Counted from the first letter of the stretch, positions 45,046 to 57,026 are shown. The stretch: 64,000 bases of DNA from Begonia masoniana (GCA_022432975.1 CM039515.1:22400923-22464922), one strand, 5' to 3'. The notes: generated by a model not told the origin, from the letters alone. Numbers and translations: made by a program.

Positions 45046-47343
45046 TCACTTCAAAGTAGTCATAACCGCTTTTAAGTGCTCTGCATGTTCTTCATTGTTT
45101 CGGGAATACACTAAGATGTCATCAATGAATACTATCACGAACTTATCCAAGAATTCCCGGAATACTCTGTTCATGAGATCCATAAACGCGGCCGTAGCAT
45201 TTGTCAAGCCGAATGACATAACCATAAACTCGTAGTGCCCGTAGCGCGTTCTGAAGGCAGTCTTTGGTACATCCTCAGCCTTAATCTTTAACTGATAGTA
45301 CCCAGAGCGTAGATCGATCTTAGAGAACACTGTAGCCCCTTGCAACTGGTCAAACAGATCATCTATTCTCGGTAATGGGTACTTGTTCTTTATAGTCAGC
45401 TTATTCAATTCGCGGTAATCCACGCACATTCGTAAAGTGCCATCCTTCTTCTTTACAAACAAAACCGGAGCGCCCCAAGGAGAAACGCTCGGTCGGACAA
45501 AACCCCTATCTGTTAGCTCCTTTAACTGAACTTGCAACTCCCTAAGTTCAACCGGCGCCATTCTGTAAGGATTCTTGGACACTGGCGCCGAACCAGGAAT
45601 AATTTCAATGGTGAACTCCATCTCTCGATCCGGAGGCAAGCCAGGCAACTCGTCCAGGAATACCTCCGCAAAGTCTCTTACAACTGGAATGTCACACAAC
45701 TTCAACTTCCCTTGTACGCTTACCTCCTCCACGTTCGCTATAAACCCAAAGCATCCGTGCTTCATTGAGTTCAAAGCACTTACAGGCAAGTTGGGTAGCT
45801 CGTCGAGGAATACTTCAGCACTATCTTTCTCTACTGAAATGTTATTCAACCTTAGTTCTTCTCGTTTCCTCACATCCACAATGCTCGCCACAAAATTGAA
45901 ACATTGCGGCTTTACTGAGTACCGAGCACTCATGGACATCACTAGAGGCATCTCACTTGATCGGAGGGTCGCTGTAAAATCATAACTTTCCCCGCCTGGA
46001 AGCCTAAAACCCACTACTCCCGACCTGCAATTGATTGTGGCGTAGTGCCTGAACAACCAATCCATGCCCAAAATCACATCATATCCTTTCATGCATATAA
46101 CTATCAGATTCGCATACAACTGCCTACCACCAATAGATATGACTTCACCCTCAATTGCTCGATCCGAGTGAAGATACTCTCCGGAAGGCAACATAACACT
46201 ATATCTATGATCAGCTGGGACGACACTTAAATTCCACTTAACTGCATAACTCTGTGCTATAAAGGAATGGGTTGCCCCAGTATCAATTAGAACGTGAGCC
46301 GTGTTTCCACAAACCAAAATAGTACCTGTAACCACTGAAGGCTGAGCAGCTTCCTCGGCTTCTATCAGAGAAAAGATCCGGGAGGGACCGCCCGGTGGCT
46401 GCCTATTTGCCCCTGGGCAATCAACAGCCTTGTGGCCCACTTGGTCACACCGAAAACATCGTCCACTACGAAGTTTGCACTCCCCGTAATGGTTCTTTGA
46501 ACAAATAGAGCATGTAGGAGCTTGCGACGGCCCTTGTGGACGTTTCCCTTTATCTTGAAATCTCGGCGTCTCATTGGCTCGTTTGACACCACGTTGTGCT
46601 TGTGGCTGCCATCCCTGATTTTGTTGTTGCGGTCGTCCATCTCTAAACCTTCTCGAAGCTTCTCTTTGCCGCTGAAGCTTCATCTCGATATCATCAAGTC
46701 CGAGGGCTCTCTCCACAATTTTATGAAACGGCACATCCTCATCATCCACCGTCATCACACCTTTCTGAATTTCAAATTTTAAACCCTGCACGAACTGATG
46801 AATTTTGTCCTCCTCCTCATGAATCATGTACCCGGCATATCGAGATAATGAATCGAACCTTTGCACATATTCGGCCACCGTCCCCGTCTGACGCAATTGC
46901 ATGAATTCCACTTTCTTACTTGCCCGAAGGGTGCGGCTGAAATATTTGTTGTAGAATACCGTCTTGAACCTTTCCCATCTCATAACTCCCACATCGGTAG
47001 TAGCTTGAACGGTATCCCACCAAAATAGTGCATCTTTCTCCAAATTAAACGATGCAAACATCACTTTGTCGGCTTCCTCCACCTTTGCATAGGCAAGCAT
47101 GCTTTCGATCTTACGAATCCACTGTTCTGCACTCGAAGGATCCGAAGACTGTCCATCAAAAGCCGGAGGCCCAAGACGTCGGAATCTCTCTCCACTTTGG
47201 TCCCGGGAAGAACTCCCTTGTCCACTTCCGTTACCATTTCCTTCCCGATTTAATAGAACTCCAATCTGATCCGACTGTTGTTGTAGTATACCCATAAACT
47301 GGTCCATAGGGTTTTCTGGAGGCGGTCTAGGTGCTCTCGGCAT
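45046..47343 (-). pseudogene. gag-pol: TekF gag, protease and most of RT
   Basis: Start taken at ATG 47343 ([17 protein letters not shown]); the frame is open up to 47439, but alignment with TekB favours the inner Met. Numbering from 47439: capsid about 90-260 ([37 protein letters not shown]), [13 protein letters not shown] (309-321), knuckle [14 protein letters not shown] (328-341), protease IDTGATHSF (D386), RT about 590-797 with [20 protein letters not shown] and FIDD (771-774). Ends at TGA 45046-45048 before [10 protein letters not shown]. Residues 513-552 and 563-602 are a tandem duplication. Confidence 0.94.
45634..45903 (-). repeat. In-frame tandem duplication in the TekF protease-RT linker
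   Basis: Two copies with a 150-bp (50-residue) offset: [20 protein letters not shown] ... [12 protein letters not shown], and [20 protein letters not shown] ... [12 protein letters not shown]. TekA and TekB have one copy ([12 protein letters not shown] ... [15 protein letters not shown]). The copies have diverged, so the duplication is old and was kept in frame. Confidence 0.85.
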
Positions 47344-47490
47344 TTTCTCGTTCCTAAACATATTAGACAACATGAAACAATATGAATAACTAAGAATCGT
47401 ACTTAAACTTAAACACTTACAGTCGATGGAGAGTCCCATACGGCGGTGTGTTTGGCAGGCATATCACAAAATCTCTTTTAAAACTCTATC

Positions 47491-47502
47491 TCTCTGATAC
47501 CA
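47491..47502 (-). other. Primer-binding site of TekF, initiator tRNA-Met type
   Basis: Element sense TGGTATCAGAGA, four bases from the 5' LTR end (47507). Confidence 0.88.
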
Positions 47503-47734
47503 TAACTGTCACGACCCGTACCCGTGACGTCACATTTTTTTTAAAAAAAAAAACTTTTACTCTAACTGTACGTAAGGCGGGATCTAAATCGACATCGAAA
47601 ACGGAATTGAAATCGAAGTTCGTTCAATAACTCATTTAAAACAAACCCTTAAAACAATTTAAAACTTAAACAAATAAAACATATAAAAACAATTAACTAT
47701 TTAATTTAAATTCTTTTTTTTTTTATATATGTCA

Positions 47735-47985
47735 TGGCAATCAATAGCCACAAAAGTGGCAACTGATCGCCCATTCCATACAAGGGTATGGCGATCAATA
47801 GCCACTTTTGTGGCTATTGATCACCATATGGGCGACTATTCGCCACAATTGTGGCGAATAGTCGCCACACTCTCTGGATTTTCTCCAGAGAGTGGCGTCT
47901 TCATTCGCCCTCGAGGCGATTACTCGCCTCCCAGAGGCGAATAATCGCCAGGCTCTCTGGATTTCTCCAGAGAGCCGACCCTTCT
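47735..47985. repeat. Palindrome cluster in the TekF right LTR
   Basis: Contains a perfect 36-bp palindrome at 47831-47866 (half site GGCGACTATTCGCCACAA), a 13-bp stem with TTTT loop (GATCAATAGCCAC), and CTCTCTGGA/TCCAGAGAG. Same region as 38865-39160. Confidence 0.88.
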
Positions 47986-48725
47986 CTTTCTCTTCTCTTC
48001 GCCAATCCACTCCCTGCACTTCACGGTTAAACCCAAAATACGCAACACTAATTTCTCTTCACACAATCATCACCTACTTCTTGCTTAACACTTCCACACT
48101 AAATTTACCCAAAACTCCACATACCTCCATAAATACCCACCAAACACAACATTTACACCAACATCCAAAAACGACACAATACCCGTTAAATACTATCAAA
48201 TTTCATAAAAACGAACCGCGTGGTTCCGTTTAAACATTTAACAATCCTAACTGTTTTAAAAACATCAAAATCATCCCAAAAACACTATACATCATCAAAA
48301 CGCCCTAAAACGTATCAAATCATACCAAACTTCATACTTATCACCATAAATCCCAAAACATCCAAACACTATAGACTTAATATATTAACTATCCAGTCAC
48401 AAAACGTACCAAACCATCTAAAATTCCACAATGAGCCTATCTATCGCCATTTACCCAACATCACCCAAAAAACTCTCAAAAACCATCTAACATGAGTCTT
48501 CATGCCGAGCCAAAACACATGCCGCCGCCTCGAGCCCCGCCCATCGACCGCTACACGTGATCATCGTAAGGTGGTTCCTCACCTTCGTTCTCGTCCACCT
48601 ACATCATACAATAACTACATTAAGCCTAATGCTTAGTAAGGAACGTGCTAACATACTTTACATATATATGCATGACATTTGTAAAACAGTTTTGTTTCGT
48701 AAACCTTTTTCCTGTTCATGAAAAA

Positions 48726-51287
48726 CATTCATTTAGTCCCGTGAAAACATCCATATAGTCCCGTGAAAACATTCATATAGTCCCGTGAAAACATTCATAT
48801 AGTCCCGTGAAAACATTCATATAGTCCCGTGAAAACATTCATATAGTCCCGTGAAAACATTCATATAGTCCCGTGAAAACATTCATATAGTCCCGTGAAA
48901 ACATTCATATAGTCCCGTGAAAACATTCATATAGTCCCGTGAAAACATTCATATAGTCCCGTGAAAACATTCATATAGTCCCGTGAAAACATTCATATAG
49001 TCCCGTGAAAACATTCATATAGTCCCGTGAAAACATTCATATAGTCCCGTGAAAACATTCATATAGTCCCGTGAAAACATTCATATAGTCCCGTGAAAAC
49101 ATTCATATAGTCCCGTGAAAACATTCATATAGTCCCGTGAAAACATTCATATAGTCCCGTGAAAACATTCATATAGTCCCGTGAAAACATTCATATAGTC
49201 CCGTGAAAACATTCATATAGTCCCGTGAAAACATTCATATAGTCCCGTGAAAACATTCATATAGTCCCGTGAAAACATTCATATAGTCCCGTGAAAACAT
49301 TCATATAGTCCCGTGAAAACATTCATATAGTCCCGTGAAAACATTCATATAGTCCCGTGAAAACATTCATATAGTCCCGTGAAAACATTCATATAGTCCC
49401 GTGAAAACATTCATATAGTCCCGTGAAAACATTCATATAGTCCCGTGAAAACATTCATATAGTCCCGTGAAAACATTCATATAGTCCCGTGAAAACATTC
49501 ATATAGTCCCGTGAAAACATTCATATAGTCCCGTGAAAACATTCATATAGTCCCGTGAAAACATTCATATAGTCCCGTGAAAACATTCATATAGTCCCGT
49601 GAAAACATTCATATAGTCCCGTGAAAACATTCATATAGTCCCGTGAAAACATTCATATAGTCCCGTGAAAACATTCATATAGTCCCGTGAAAACATTCAT
49701 ATAGTCCCGTGAAAACATTCATATAGTCCCGTGAAAACATTCATATAGTCCCGTGAAAACATTCATATAGTCCCGTGAAAACATTCATATAGTCCCGTGA
49801 AAACATTCATATAGTCCCGTGAAAACATTCATATAGTCCCGTGAAAACATTCATATAGTCCCGTGAAAACATTCATATAGTCCCGTGAAAACATTCATAT
49901 AGTCCCGTGAAAACATTCATATAGTCCCGTGAAAACATTCATATAGTCCCGTGAAAACATTCATATAGTCCCGTGAAAACATTCATATAGTCCCGTGAAA
50001 ACATTCATATAGTCCCGTGAAAACATTCATATAGTCCCGTGAAAACATTCATATAGTCCCGTGAAAACATTCATATAGTCCCGTGAAAACATTCATATAG
50101 TCCCGTGAAAACATTCATATAGTCCCGTGAAAACATTCATATAGTCCCGTGAAAACATTCATATAGTCCCGTGAAAACATTCATATAGTCCCGTGAAAAC
50201 ATTCATATAGTCCCGTGAAAACATTCATATAGTCCCGTGAAAACATTCATATAGTCCCGTGAAAACATTCATATAGTCCCGTGAAAACATTCATATAGTC
50301 CCGTGAAAACATTCATATAGTCCCGTGAAAACATTCATATAGTCCCGTGAAAACATTCATATAGTCCCGTGAAAACATTCATATAGTCCCGTGAAAACAT
50401 TCATATAGTCCCGTGAAAACATTCATATAGTCCCGTGAAAACATTCATATAGTCCCGTGAAAACATTCATATAGTCCCGTGAAAACATTCATATAGTCCC
50501 GTGAAAACATTCATATAGTCCCGTGAAAACATTCATATAGTCCCGTGAAAACATTCATATAGTCCCGTGAAAACATTCATATAGTCCCGTGAAAACATTC
50601 ATATAGTCCCGTGAAAACATTCATATAGTCCCGTGAAAACATTCATATAGTCCCGTGAAAACATTCATATAGTCCCGTGAAAACATTCATATAGTCCCGT
50701 GAAAACATTCATATAGTCCCGTGAAAACATTCATATAGTCCCGTGAAAACATTCATATAGTCCCGTGAAAACATTCATATAGTCCCGTGAAAACATTCAT
50801 ATAGTCCCGTGAAAACATTCATATAGTCCCGTGAAAACATTCATATAGTCCCGTGAAAACATTCATATAGTCCCGTGAAAACATTCATATAGTCCCGTGA
50901 AAACATTCATATAGTCCCGTGAAAACATTCATATAGTCCCGTGAAAACATTCATATAGTCCCGTGAAAACATTCATATAGTCCCGTGAAAACATTCATAT
51001 AGTCCCGTGAAAACATTCATATAGTCCCGTGAAAACATTCATATAGTCCCGTGAAAACATTCATATAGTCCCGTGAAAACATTCATATAGTCCCGTGAAA
51101 ACATTCATATAGTCCCGTGAAAACATTCATATAGTCCCGTGAAAACATTCATATAGTCCCGTGAAAACATTCATATAGTCCCGTGAAAACATTCATATAG
51201 TCCCGTGAAAACATTCATATAGTCCCGTGAAAACATTCATATAGTCCCGTGAAAACATTCATATAGTCCCGTGAAAACATTCATATA
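48726..51287. repeat. 22-bp satellite array of the right TekF LTR
   Basis: About 116 units, practically all of the CATTC type (TAGTCCCGTGAAAACATTCA plus TA), whereas the left LTR is mostly CATCC. Highly uniform. The last unit runs through ATATA directly into the 35-bp array. Confidence 0.96.
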
Positions 51288-52784
51288 AGTTTTGTCATCC
51301 GGTCACTAAACGACAAAATATAAGTTTTGTCATCCGGTCACTAAACGACAAAATATAAGTTTTGTCATCCGGTCACTAAACGACAAAATATAAGTTTTGT
51401 CATCCGGTCACTAAACGACAAAATATAAGTTTTGTCATCCGGTCACTAAACGACAAAATATAAGTTTTGTCATCCGGTCACTAAACGACAAAATATAAGT
51501 TTTGTCATCCGGTCACTAAACGACAAAATATAAGTTTTGTCATCCGGTCACTAAACGACAAAATATAAGTTTTGTCATCCGGTCACTAAACGACAAAATA
51601 TAAGTTTTGTCATCCGGTCACTAAACGACAAAATATAAGTTTTGTCATCCGGTCACTAAACGACAAAATATAAGTTTTGTCATCCGGTCACTAAACGACA
51701 AAATATAAGTTTTGTCATCCGGTCACTAAACGACAAAATATAAGTTTTGTCATCCGGTCACTAAACGACAAAATATAAGTTTTGTCATCCGGTCACTAAA
51801 CGACAAAATATAAGTTTTGTCATCCGGTCACTAAACGACAAAATATAAGTTTTGTCATCCGGTCACTAAACGACAAAATATAAGTTTTGTCATCCGGTCA
51901 CTAAACGACAAAATATAAGTTTTGTCATCCGGTCACTAAACGACAAAATATAAGTTTTGTCATCCGGTCACTAAACGACAAAATATAAGTTTTGTCATCC
52001 GGTCACTAAACGACAAAATATAAGTTTTGTCATCCGGTCACTAAACGACAAAATATAAGTTTTGTCATCCGGTCACTAAACGACAAAATATAAGTTTTGT
52101 CATCCGGTCACTAAACGACAAAATATAAGTTTTGTCATCCGGTCACTAAACGACAAAATATAAGTTTTGTCATCCGGTCACTAAACGACAAAATATAAGT
52201 TTTGTCATCCGGTCACTAAACGACAAAATATAAGTTTTGTCATCCGGTCACTAAACGACAAAATATAAGTTTTGTCATCCGGTCACTAAACGACAAAATA
52301 TAAGTTTTGTCATCCGGTCACTAAACGACAAAATATAAGTTTTGTCATCCGGTCACTAAACGACAAAATATAAGTTTTGTCATCCGGTCACTAAACGACA
52401 AAATATAAGTTTTGTCATCCGGTCACTAAACGACAAAATATAAGTTTTGTCATCCGGTCACTAAACGACAAAATATAAGTTTTGTCATCCGGTCACTAAA
52501 CGACAAAATATAAGTTTTGTCATCCGGTCACTAAACGACAAAATATAAGTTTTGTCATCCGGTCACTAAACGACAAAATATAAGTTTTGTCATCCGGTCA
52601 CTAAACGACAAAATATAAGTTTTGTCATCCGGTCACTAAACGACAAAATATAAGTTTTGTCATCCGGTCACTAAACGACAAAATATAAGTTTTGTCATCC
52701 GGTCACTAAACGACAAAATATAAGTTTTGTCATCCGGTCACTAAACGACAAAATATAAGTTTTGTCATCCGGTCACTAAACGAC
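51288..52784. repeat. 35-bp satellite array
   Basis: About 43 nearly identical units: TTTTGTCATCCGGTCACTAA plus ACGACAAAATATAAG. Each unit has inverted ends TTTTGTC...GACAAAA. The reverse complement (GTCGTTTAGTGACCGG) occurs as single degenerate copies in TekA's LTR (12016) and LTR-L (2126), so the array grew from an LTR sequence. Confidence 0.96.
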
Positions 52785-53654
52785 ATCCCATGATTCCTTG
52801 GAGTGGGATCAACTCTCCCAAGGTATACCTCTTCATAGTTAAGGGGTGGATGAGGTCCCTTAATAGCTGTTCGGATCCCTCAATTCCCTTGGGAGTGGAT
52901 CAGTTCTCCCAATGTCATAATCCTCATAATCAGTTAAGGGGTGGATTAGTTCCCTTAACGCCCAATGCAGTTCAATCTGTACTCGCTTTCCCATAATATT
53001 ACATGAAAGTTCATTTTCGTATTCTTTCAAAACATGATGCATAACACACGAGAAAATACTCAAACATGCATACACCTATTGTTTGTGATGTAGGCCCGAA
53101 GGCACATAACAATACTTCACTTACCTGGTCTCCTGGAAACCGCTCGGCTATAAGCTACTCCCAGAAAACCTGCTCACCTAGAACCATCGACAAATTATAG
53201 ATTAGATCTCTACTAGACTTTGTCTAACTACCCTGAAGTCTAAGGAAGCCGGTTTGGGACTCTACTGATTGAACATTCCCGATACATCACTAAACCCCAA
53301 ACCCAAATCTCTCACTCGCAGCCTTTCGAAAATACATACATTGCAATCCTTCAGCTACCTAAGCCCTAGAACGGCAAGTAATTTAATCAAAACTCACCTT
53401 GATTGGGGAAAATCGGAGGGGAATCGCCTAGAGGATGTCCGCCGAGCTGAGAGGTAAGGGTAATAAAATAGTGGCGGCTAAACCTCACTAAACCTTTCCT
53501 TAAATACGTTATCCACAATATAAATTCGCAATTACCATCTTGCCCCTGCCTAATCAGTTAATATCCTAACCAACATTTCCCTCAATTTTAACCATAAAAT
53601 TATATACCACCGTTTGATAACTTATTTTGATTTATATTGAAACCGGGTGCTACA
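51288..53654 (-). mobile_element. LTR-N: partial Tekay-type LTR inside TekF's right LTR
   Basis: Right end is element start TGTAGCACCCGGTTTC (rc, ends 53654), followed by GGTCA (53655-53659), the presumed target duplication: the uninterrupted left LTR reads GGGTCACCTAGGG there. Contains GTGATGTAGGCCCGAAGGC (leader donor side), minisatellite copies (52785-52960) and the 35-bp array. Its other end is missing, lost at the junction with the 22-bp array. Confidence 0.75.
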
Positions 53655-54474
53655 GGTCACCTAGGGCATTTAACAACAAACCATTAATATTGACTCTCGT
53701 ACATCAAATCCAACAAATTGTCCTAACGGGCTAGAACAAATTCTTCTAAACCCTCTATTTCACTTCACCTAGGCATTTCCTCAAACACTTGGTGTTCATT
53801 GACTTCAAAGACCCCATTAATGTCCTTCAACCACCTTTCCAACAACCTAGATCTCACATTAACATCATCAAACATCGTTACTCTACTCCAATAACTTCAA
53901 AAACCATAAATACATCATCAATGAGTAACAATCAAACAACCCTAACAATTTCTAACAAAAACCCTAATTTTTCTTTACAAACCCTAACTCGAAAATCACT
54001 TCAAACCACAAACAAACTTAACTAAAACGTAGAGCTTACCTAAGAGATCGATTTGGGAAGAAACTTGGAGGAAGAAAACGTTGGAAGTCGAAGGAGAGAG
54101 CAAGTCGTGGAGATGGCGATGGAGAAAAGAGAAAATCGCCTAAGGAGAGGAAATCGTGCGTGGAGGAGAAGAAATGAGGGAGAGAGAGAGAGAGTGCTTT
54201 GATTTTAATAAAATCTTGACTTTGACAATTACCTAAACGCCCTTTTTGTATTTCCTTAGCTTAAATCTTTATTTCTTCTATCCGTTTAATTTCTCCAAAA
54301 TTTCCTTATTCCTCCAAATATTCATATTTATTCTTAGGGCTCTAACGAAACTTCCCTTTTGTCATTTGAACTTAATTTAATATTTCTACGCAATAGAAAC
54401 TCTAAAATGCTTAAAAATATTAATTTAGAAACTTAAGGTTCGTAATTCCTAAAACGAATTTCTTGGGTGTTACA

Positions 54475-54715
54475 AACTCTGCTCATGATGGAACAGAGAA
54501 TGAGCCAACAAGAGATCCAACAATATAACATTAATTCAAGGCTCCGCAGAATAAAACGAAAAAGTAGGGTATTCTGGCTCTACAGCAAACTCCGAGACAA
54601 AGCATTAGTCGAGAGCTTGACAAGGTTCTTTCATGAGCCCCAACCAACCTTTCCTCATTTTCCAACCATGCTGCTCAATGACTCAGAGTCCGATCCAGAC
54701 AAAGAAGAATAACAG
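54475..54715 (+). pseudogene. AthE extra ORF, last piece
   Basis: After TekF the text continues with MMEQRMSQQEIQQYNINSRL, then FFHEPQPTFPHFPTMLLNDS and an acidic end DSESDPDKEE before TAA. C-terminus of the Athila post-integrase protein; Gln-rich/acidic. Confidence 0.65.
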
Positions 54716-55411
54716 TCTAGGGAAGTACTTACCTCCCACTTTTGTTTGCATTTTATTTTGTTTGGCAGTCAGGGCACTGTCAATTTTATATTTGGAGGTA
54801 AGGTCTTAGCTAGGAGGATAGTAAGTGAACTGTGCAGCTACAAATAATCCAAAAAAAAAAAAACAAAATTCCCTAACTTCGTAATTTTGTCAAAAAATTT
54901 CATTTTCATACATTAAAAATAATTTAACTAAGGATTATTCCCTTTAATATAATTTTCCCTCATAAAACAAAAACTCATTTTTAATTTCTTAGGGATATTA
55001 TCCTAATTAGATTTCACAGTTATATTTAGATGAAAACAAATTAATACTTACGGAAGAAAATTAGAAATAAAAGATTTCTTCTAAAAAAATAAATAATAAC
55101 ATAATAACATAATAAATAATAAGTTTGGGGGGTTATTAAAAAAAATTGAAAAAAAGAATAATTTGCAATTTCCTGATCTATTTTCAATTTCGACTGAACC
55201 CTTTGGATACTCGATGAGTAGAATTATATAGAGGAACTTTGGGAAGAACTCCGTTGTAATATTATTGACTATACTCCTCTGTAATACTATATGAGTATGT
55301 ATCTTTAGGTGACATTACTGAGTAACCGGAGATCTTCATGACCAATGTTGACAATCGCGTAAAAAGGTAGTGTGACTCATAAGAGAAAGTCAATACAAAA
55401 AATTTATATCC
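54716..55411 (+). other. AthE 3' non-coding region
   Basis: AT-rich, no frame. AGTTTGGGGGG at 55122-55132 resembles the Athila polypurine tract seen in AthJ, but no LTR start follows it, so it may be an inner copy. Ends where LTR-I begins; TATCC (55407-55411) is the expected LTR-I duplication. Confidence 0.55.
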
Positions 55412-57026
55412 TGTAACGCCCCCGAACCCGCCCTAGCTCGGTGCGCTACTTTGCTATGCTATCCCGCGTTTAAAACGACGTTTTAAAAAAATTTCGATAA
55501 TTTATCGACTCGATTTTTTGGGTTTTACGAACCCTCGAGGCAATCAGTGCCCCAGCGCTTCTCCCTGCGCGCGCCCTCATGCCCCAGCACGCGCCCCTTC
55601 AGCCCTCATCACTTTTCTTCAAATTTTTCCCGAGCCAAACTCTTCCAAAAATCCCGAAATTTTTACCACTCTATCCCGGCACCCAAAACTTCATGACTCG
55701 TAAAAATCTAAAAAAAAAAAAAAACGGACTCAAAATCATCATTGAAATCATATAGCAAAACAACCCGACATTATTGACTTTTTAACAAAAACTGACAATA
55801 TAATGCTTAAAAGTTTCTAATTCAAAACCTGAAAAACAAACAACATTTAAAGCCACAATTCAAACCCAATTTACTCCATAATAAATCTACAATTATCTAC
55901 ACTAAACAACTCTCACAAAATCAACCATAAAATCTCAAAATATCAACCATAAACCACACCAGTATCACCCAATTCTATATATACCAATCCAGCCTAACAA
56001 ACTAACCAAAACATCTCCAACTACAAAACAAAATATACACAAACTAACCACCAAATATCCAATCCCAACAACCACACACCCCCAAGAATCAGGTTGAAGC
56101 GCCCCGACAAATGGCCTGCACCGGCGAGCTCCGTGGATCTCCGACTGCCCCTAGTCCTGTTCCTCGCTCTCAAGCTCACCTGTAAATGCTCTGTCACCTA
56201 CACCACAGAACACACACACCCACGTAATCTTACGCTTAGCAAGTAGAGATAACAAATGCAGTTTAAAAACCATGCACTATGCCCAACAACACTCACACAC
56301 AACCCTAACACATGTGGTTATTAGCACTTAACATCGAAGCGTTCGCGGAACCTTCTGCTTAACATCGAAGCGTTCCCAGAACCTTCTACTTAACATCGAA
56401 GCATTCACGGAACCTTCTGCTTAACATCGAAGAGTTTCCGGAACCTTCTGCTTAACATCGAAGAGTTCTCAGAACCTTCTGCTTAACATCGAAGCATTCC
56501 CGGAACCTTCTGCTTATCTTTTTACATTCCACTCCCAAAATTTGCAAACAATGTTCAAACAATGCAACCAACAACTTAACACAACACAGTACGACAACAC
56601 AACACAACACGAAGCAAAGCAATAACAAATAAACCCTACCGTTCTATGGTGTAGGCCCAAAGGCGAAAGAATAGCACCTACTACTTACCTGGCTACTCGG
56701 CACTCGATTGTTCGCTTCGTCCAACCAAACTATTCACTCGACAACCTAACAATAGGAAAAATAACTTAGCAAGCCACTAATAAAATTCTAAAGGATTTTT
56801 ATAATCAAAACTAACCAACATTAAACAAACCTAAAACCCTAAACCCAAAATTCCACCAATTTTCACCATCCGTCTTCAAACAGCCATAACTTATTCGTTT
56901 CTCTATGGATTTCGACGTGCCACCCCAATCTGTAAACCTCTACACGTCTACTATCCATTGAAACACTCAAATTAACCAAACAAACTCATTAGCCAATCCA
57001 AAATTGCCAAAACAGAATCGGCCACC
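55412..57026 (-). mobile_element. LTR-I: partial LTR of the LTR-H family
   Basis: Starts TGTAACGCCCCCGAACCCGC, the reverse complement of LTR-H's end. Shares with LTR-H the segment around TTTCAATGGATAGTAGACGT. Leader module: exon of 57 nt, GTAAGT (rc of 56683-56688), GCCTTTGGGC (rc of 56655-56664), CCTACACCATAGAAC (rc of 56641-56655), partner GTTCTGTGGTGTAGG (rc of 56198-56212) and an 18-nt segment (56198-56181). It breaks at 57026, where AthJ is inserted; the rest should lie beyond the window. Confidence 0.82.
56330..56515. repeat. 31-bp minisatellite in LTR-I
   Basis: Six units of CTTAACATCGAAGCGTTC plus CGGAACCTTCTG with small changes. It lies between the complementary pair of the leader module, the same position as the minisatellites in the other LTRs. 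Confidence 0.92.

Larger units (their letters stand above)
38636..54474 (-). mobile_element. TekF: Tekay/Del-type chromovirus, almost intact, in AthE
   Basis: Target duplication AACTC at 38631-38635 and 54475-54479. Left (3') LTR 38636-42756, gag-pol 47343-42772, right (5') LTR 47507-54474. LTR termini are TGTAACACCC and GGGTCGTGACA. The two LTRs correspond except for their 22-bp arrays, one replaced segment, and LTR-N inside the right one. It has the only gag-pol here with all domains in one frame. Confidence 0.93.
47507..54474 (-). repeat. TekF 5' LTR (right copy), enlarged
   Basis: 6968 bp against 4121 bp for the left copy. Order from the left: palindrome cluster, AT-rich part, acceptor-type CCACCTACATCATAC (48596-), 22-bp array (48726-51287), LTR-N (51288-53654), then the unique F sequence from GGTCACCTAGGG (53655) to 54474. 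The part between the array and GGTCACC present in the left LTR (about 41865-41893) is missing. Confidence 0.88.
20159..55411 (+). mobile_element. AthE: old Athila-type element split by many insertions
   Basis: Plus-strand Athila-clade element: 5' LTR, tRNA-Asp-type primer site, gag, protease, RT, integrase, then an extra ORF downstream. Interrupted by the solo LTR (22140-23401), a minisatellite block (24091-25590), TekD (28969-37731) and TekF (38636-54474), the element insertions having matching 5-bp duplications. Its right end is cut at 55411 by LTR-I; no 3' LTR is recognisable. Many stops and frameshifts make it the oldest layer of this part of the nest. Confidence 0.85.
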
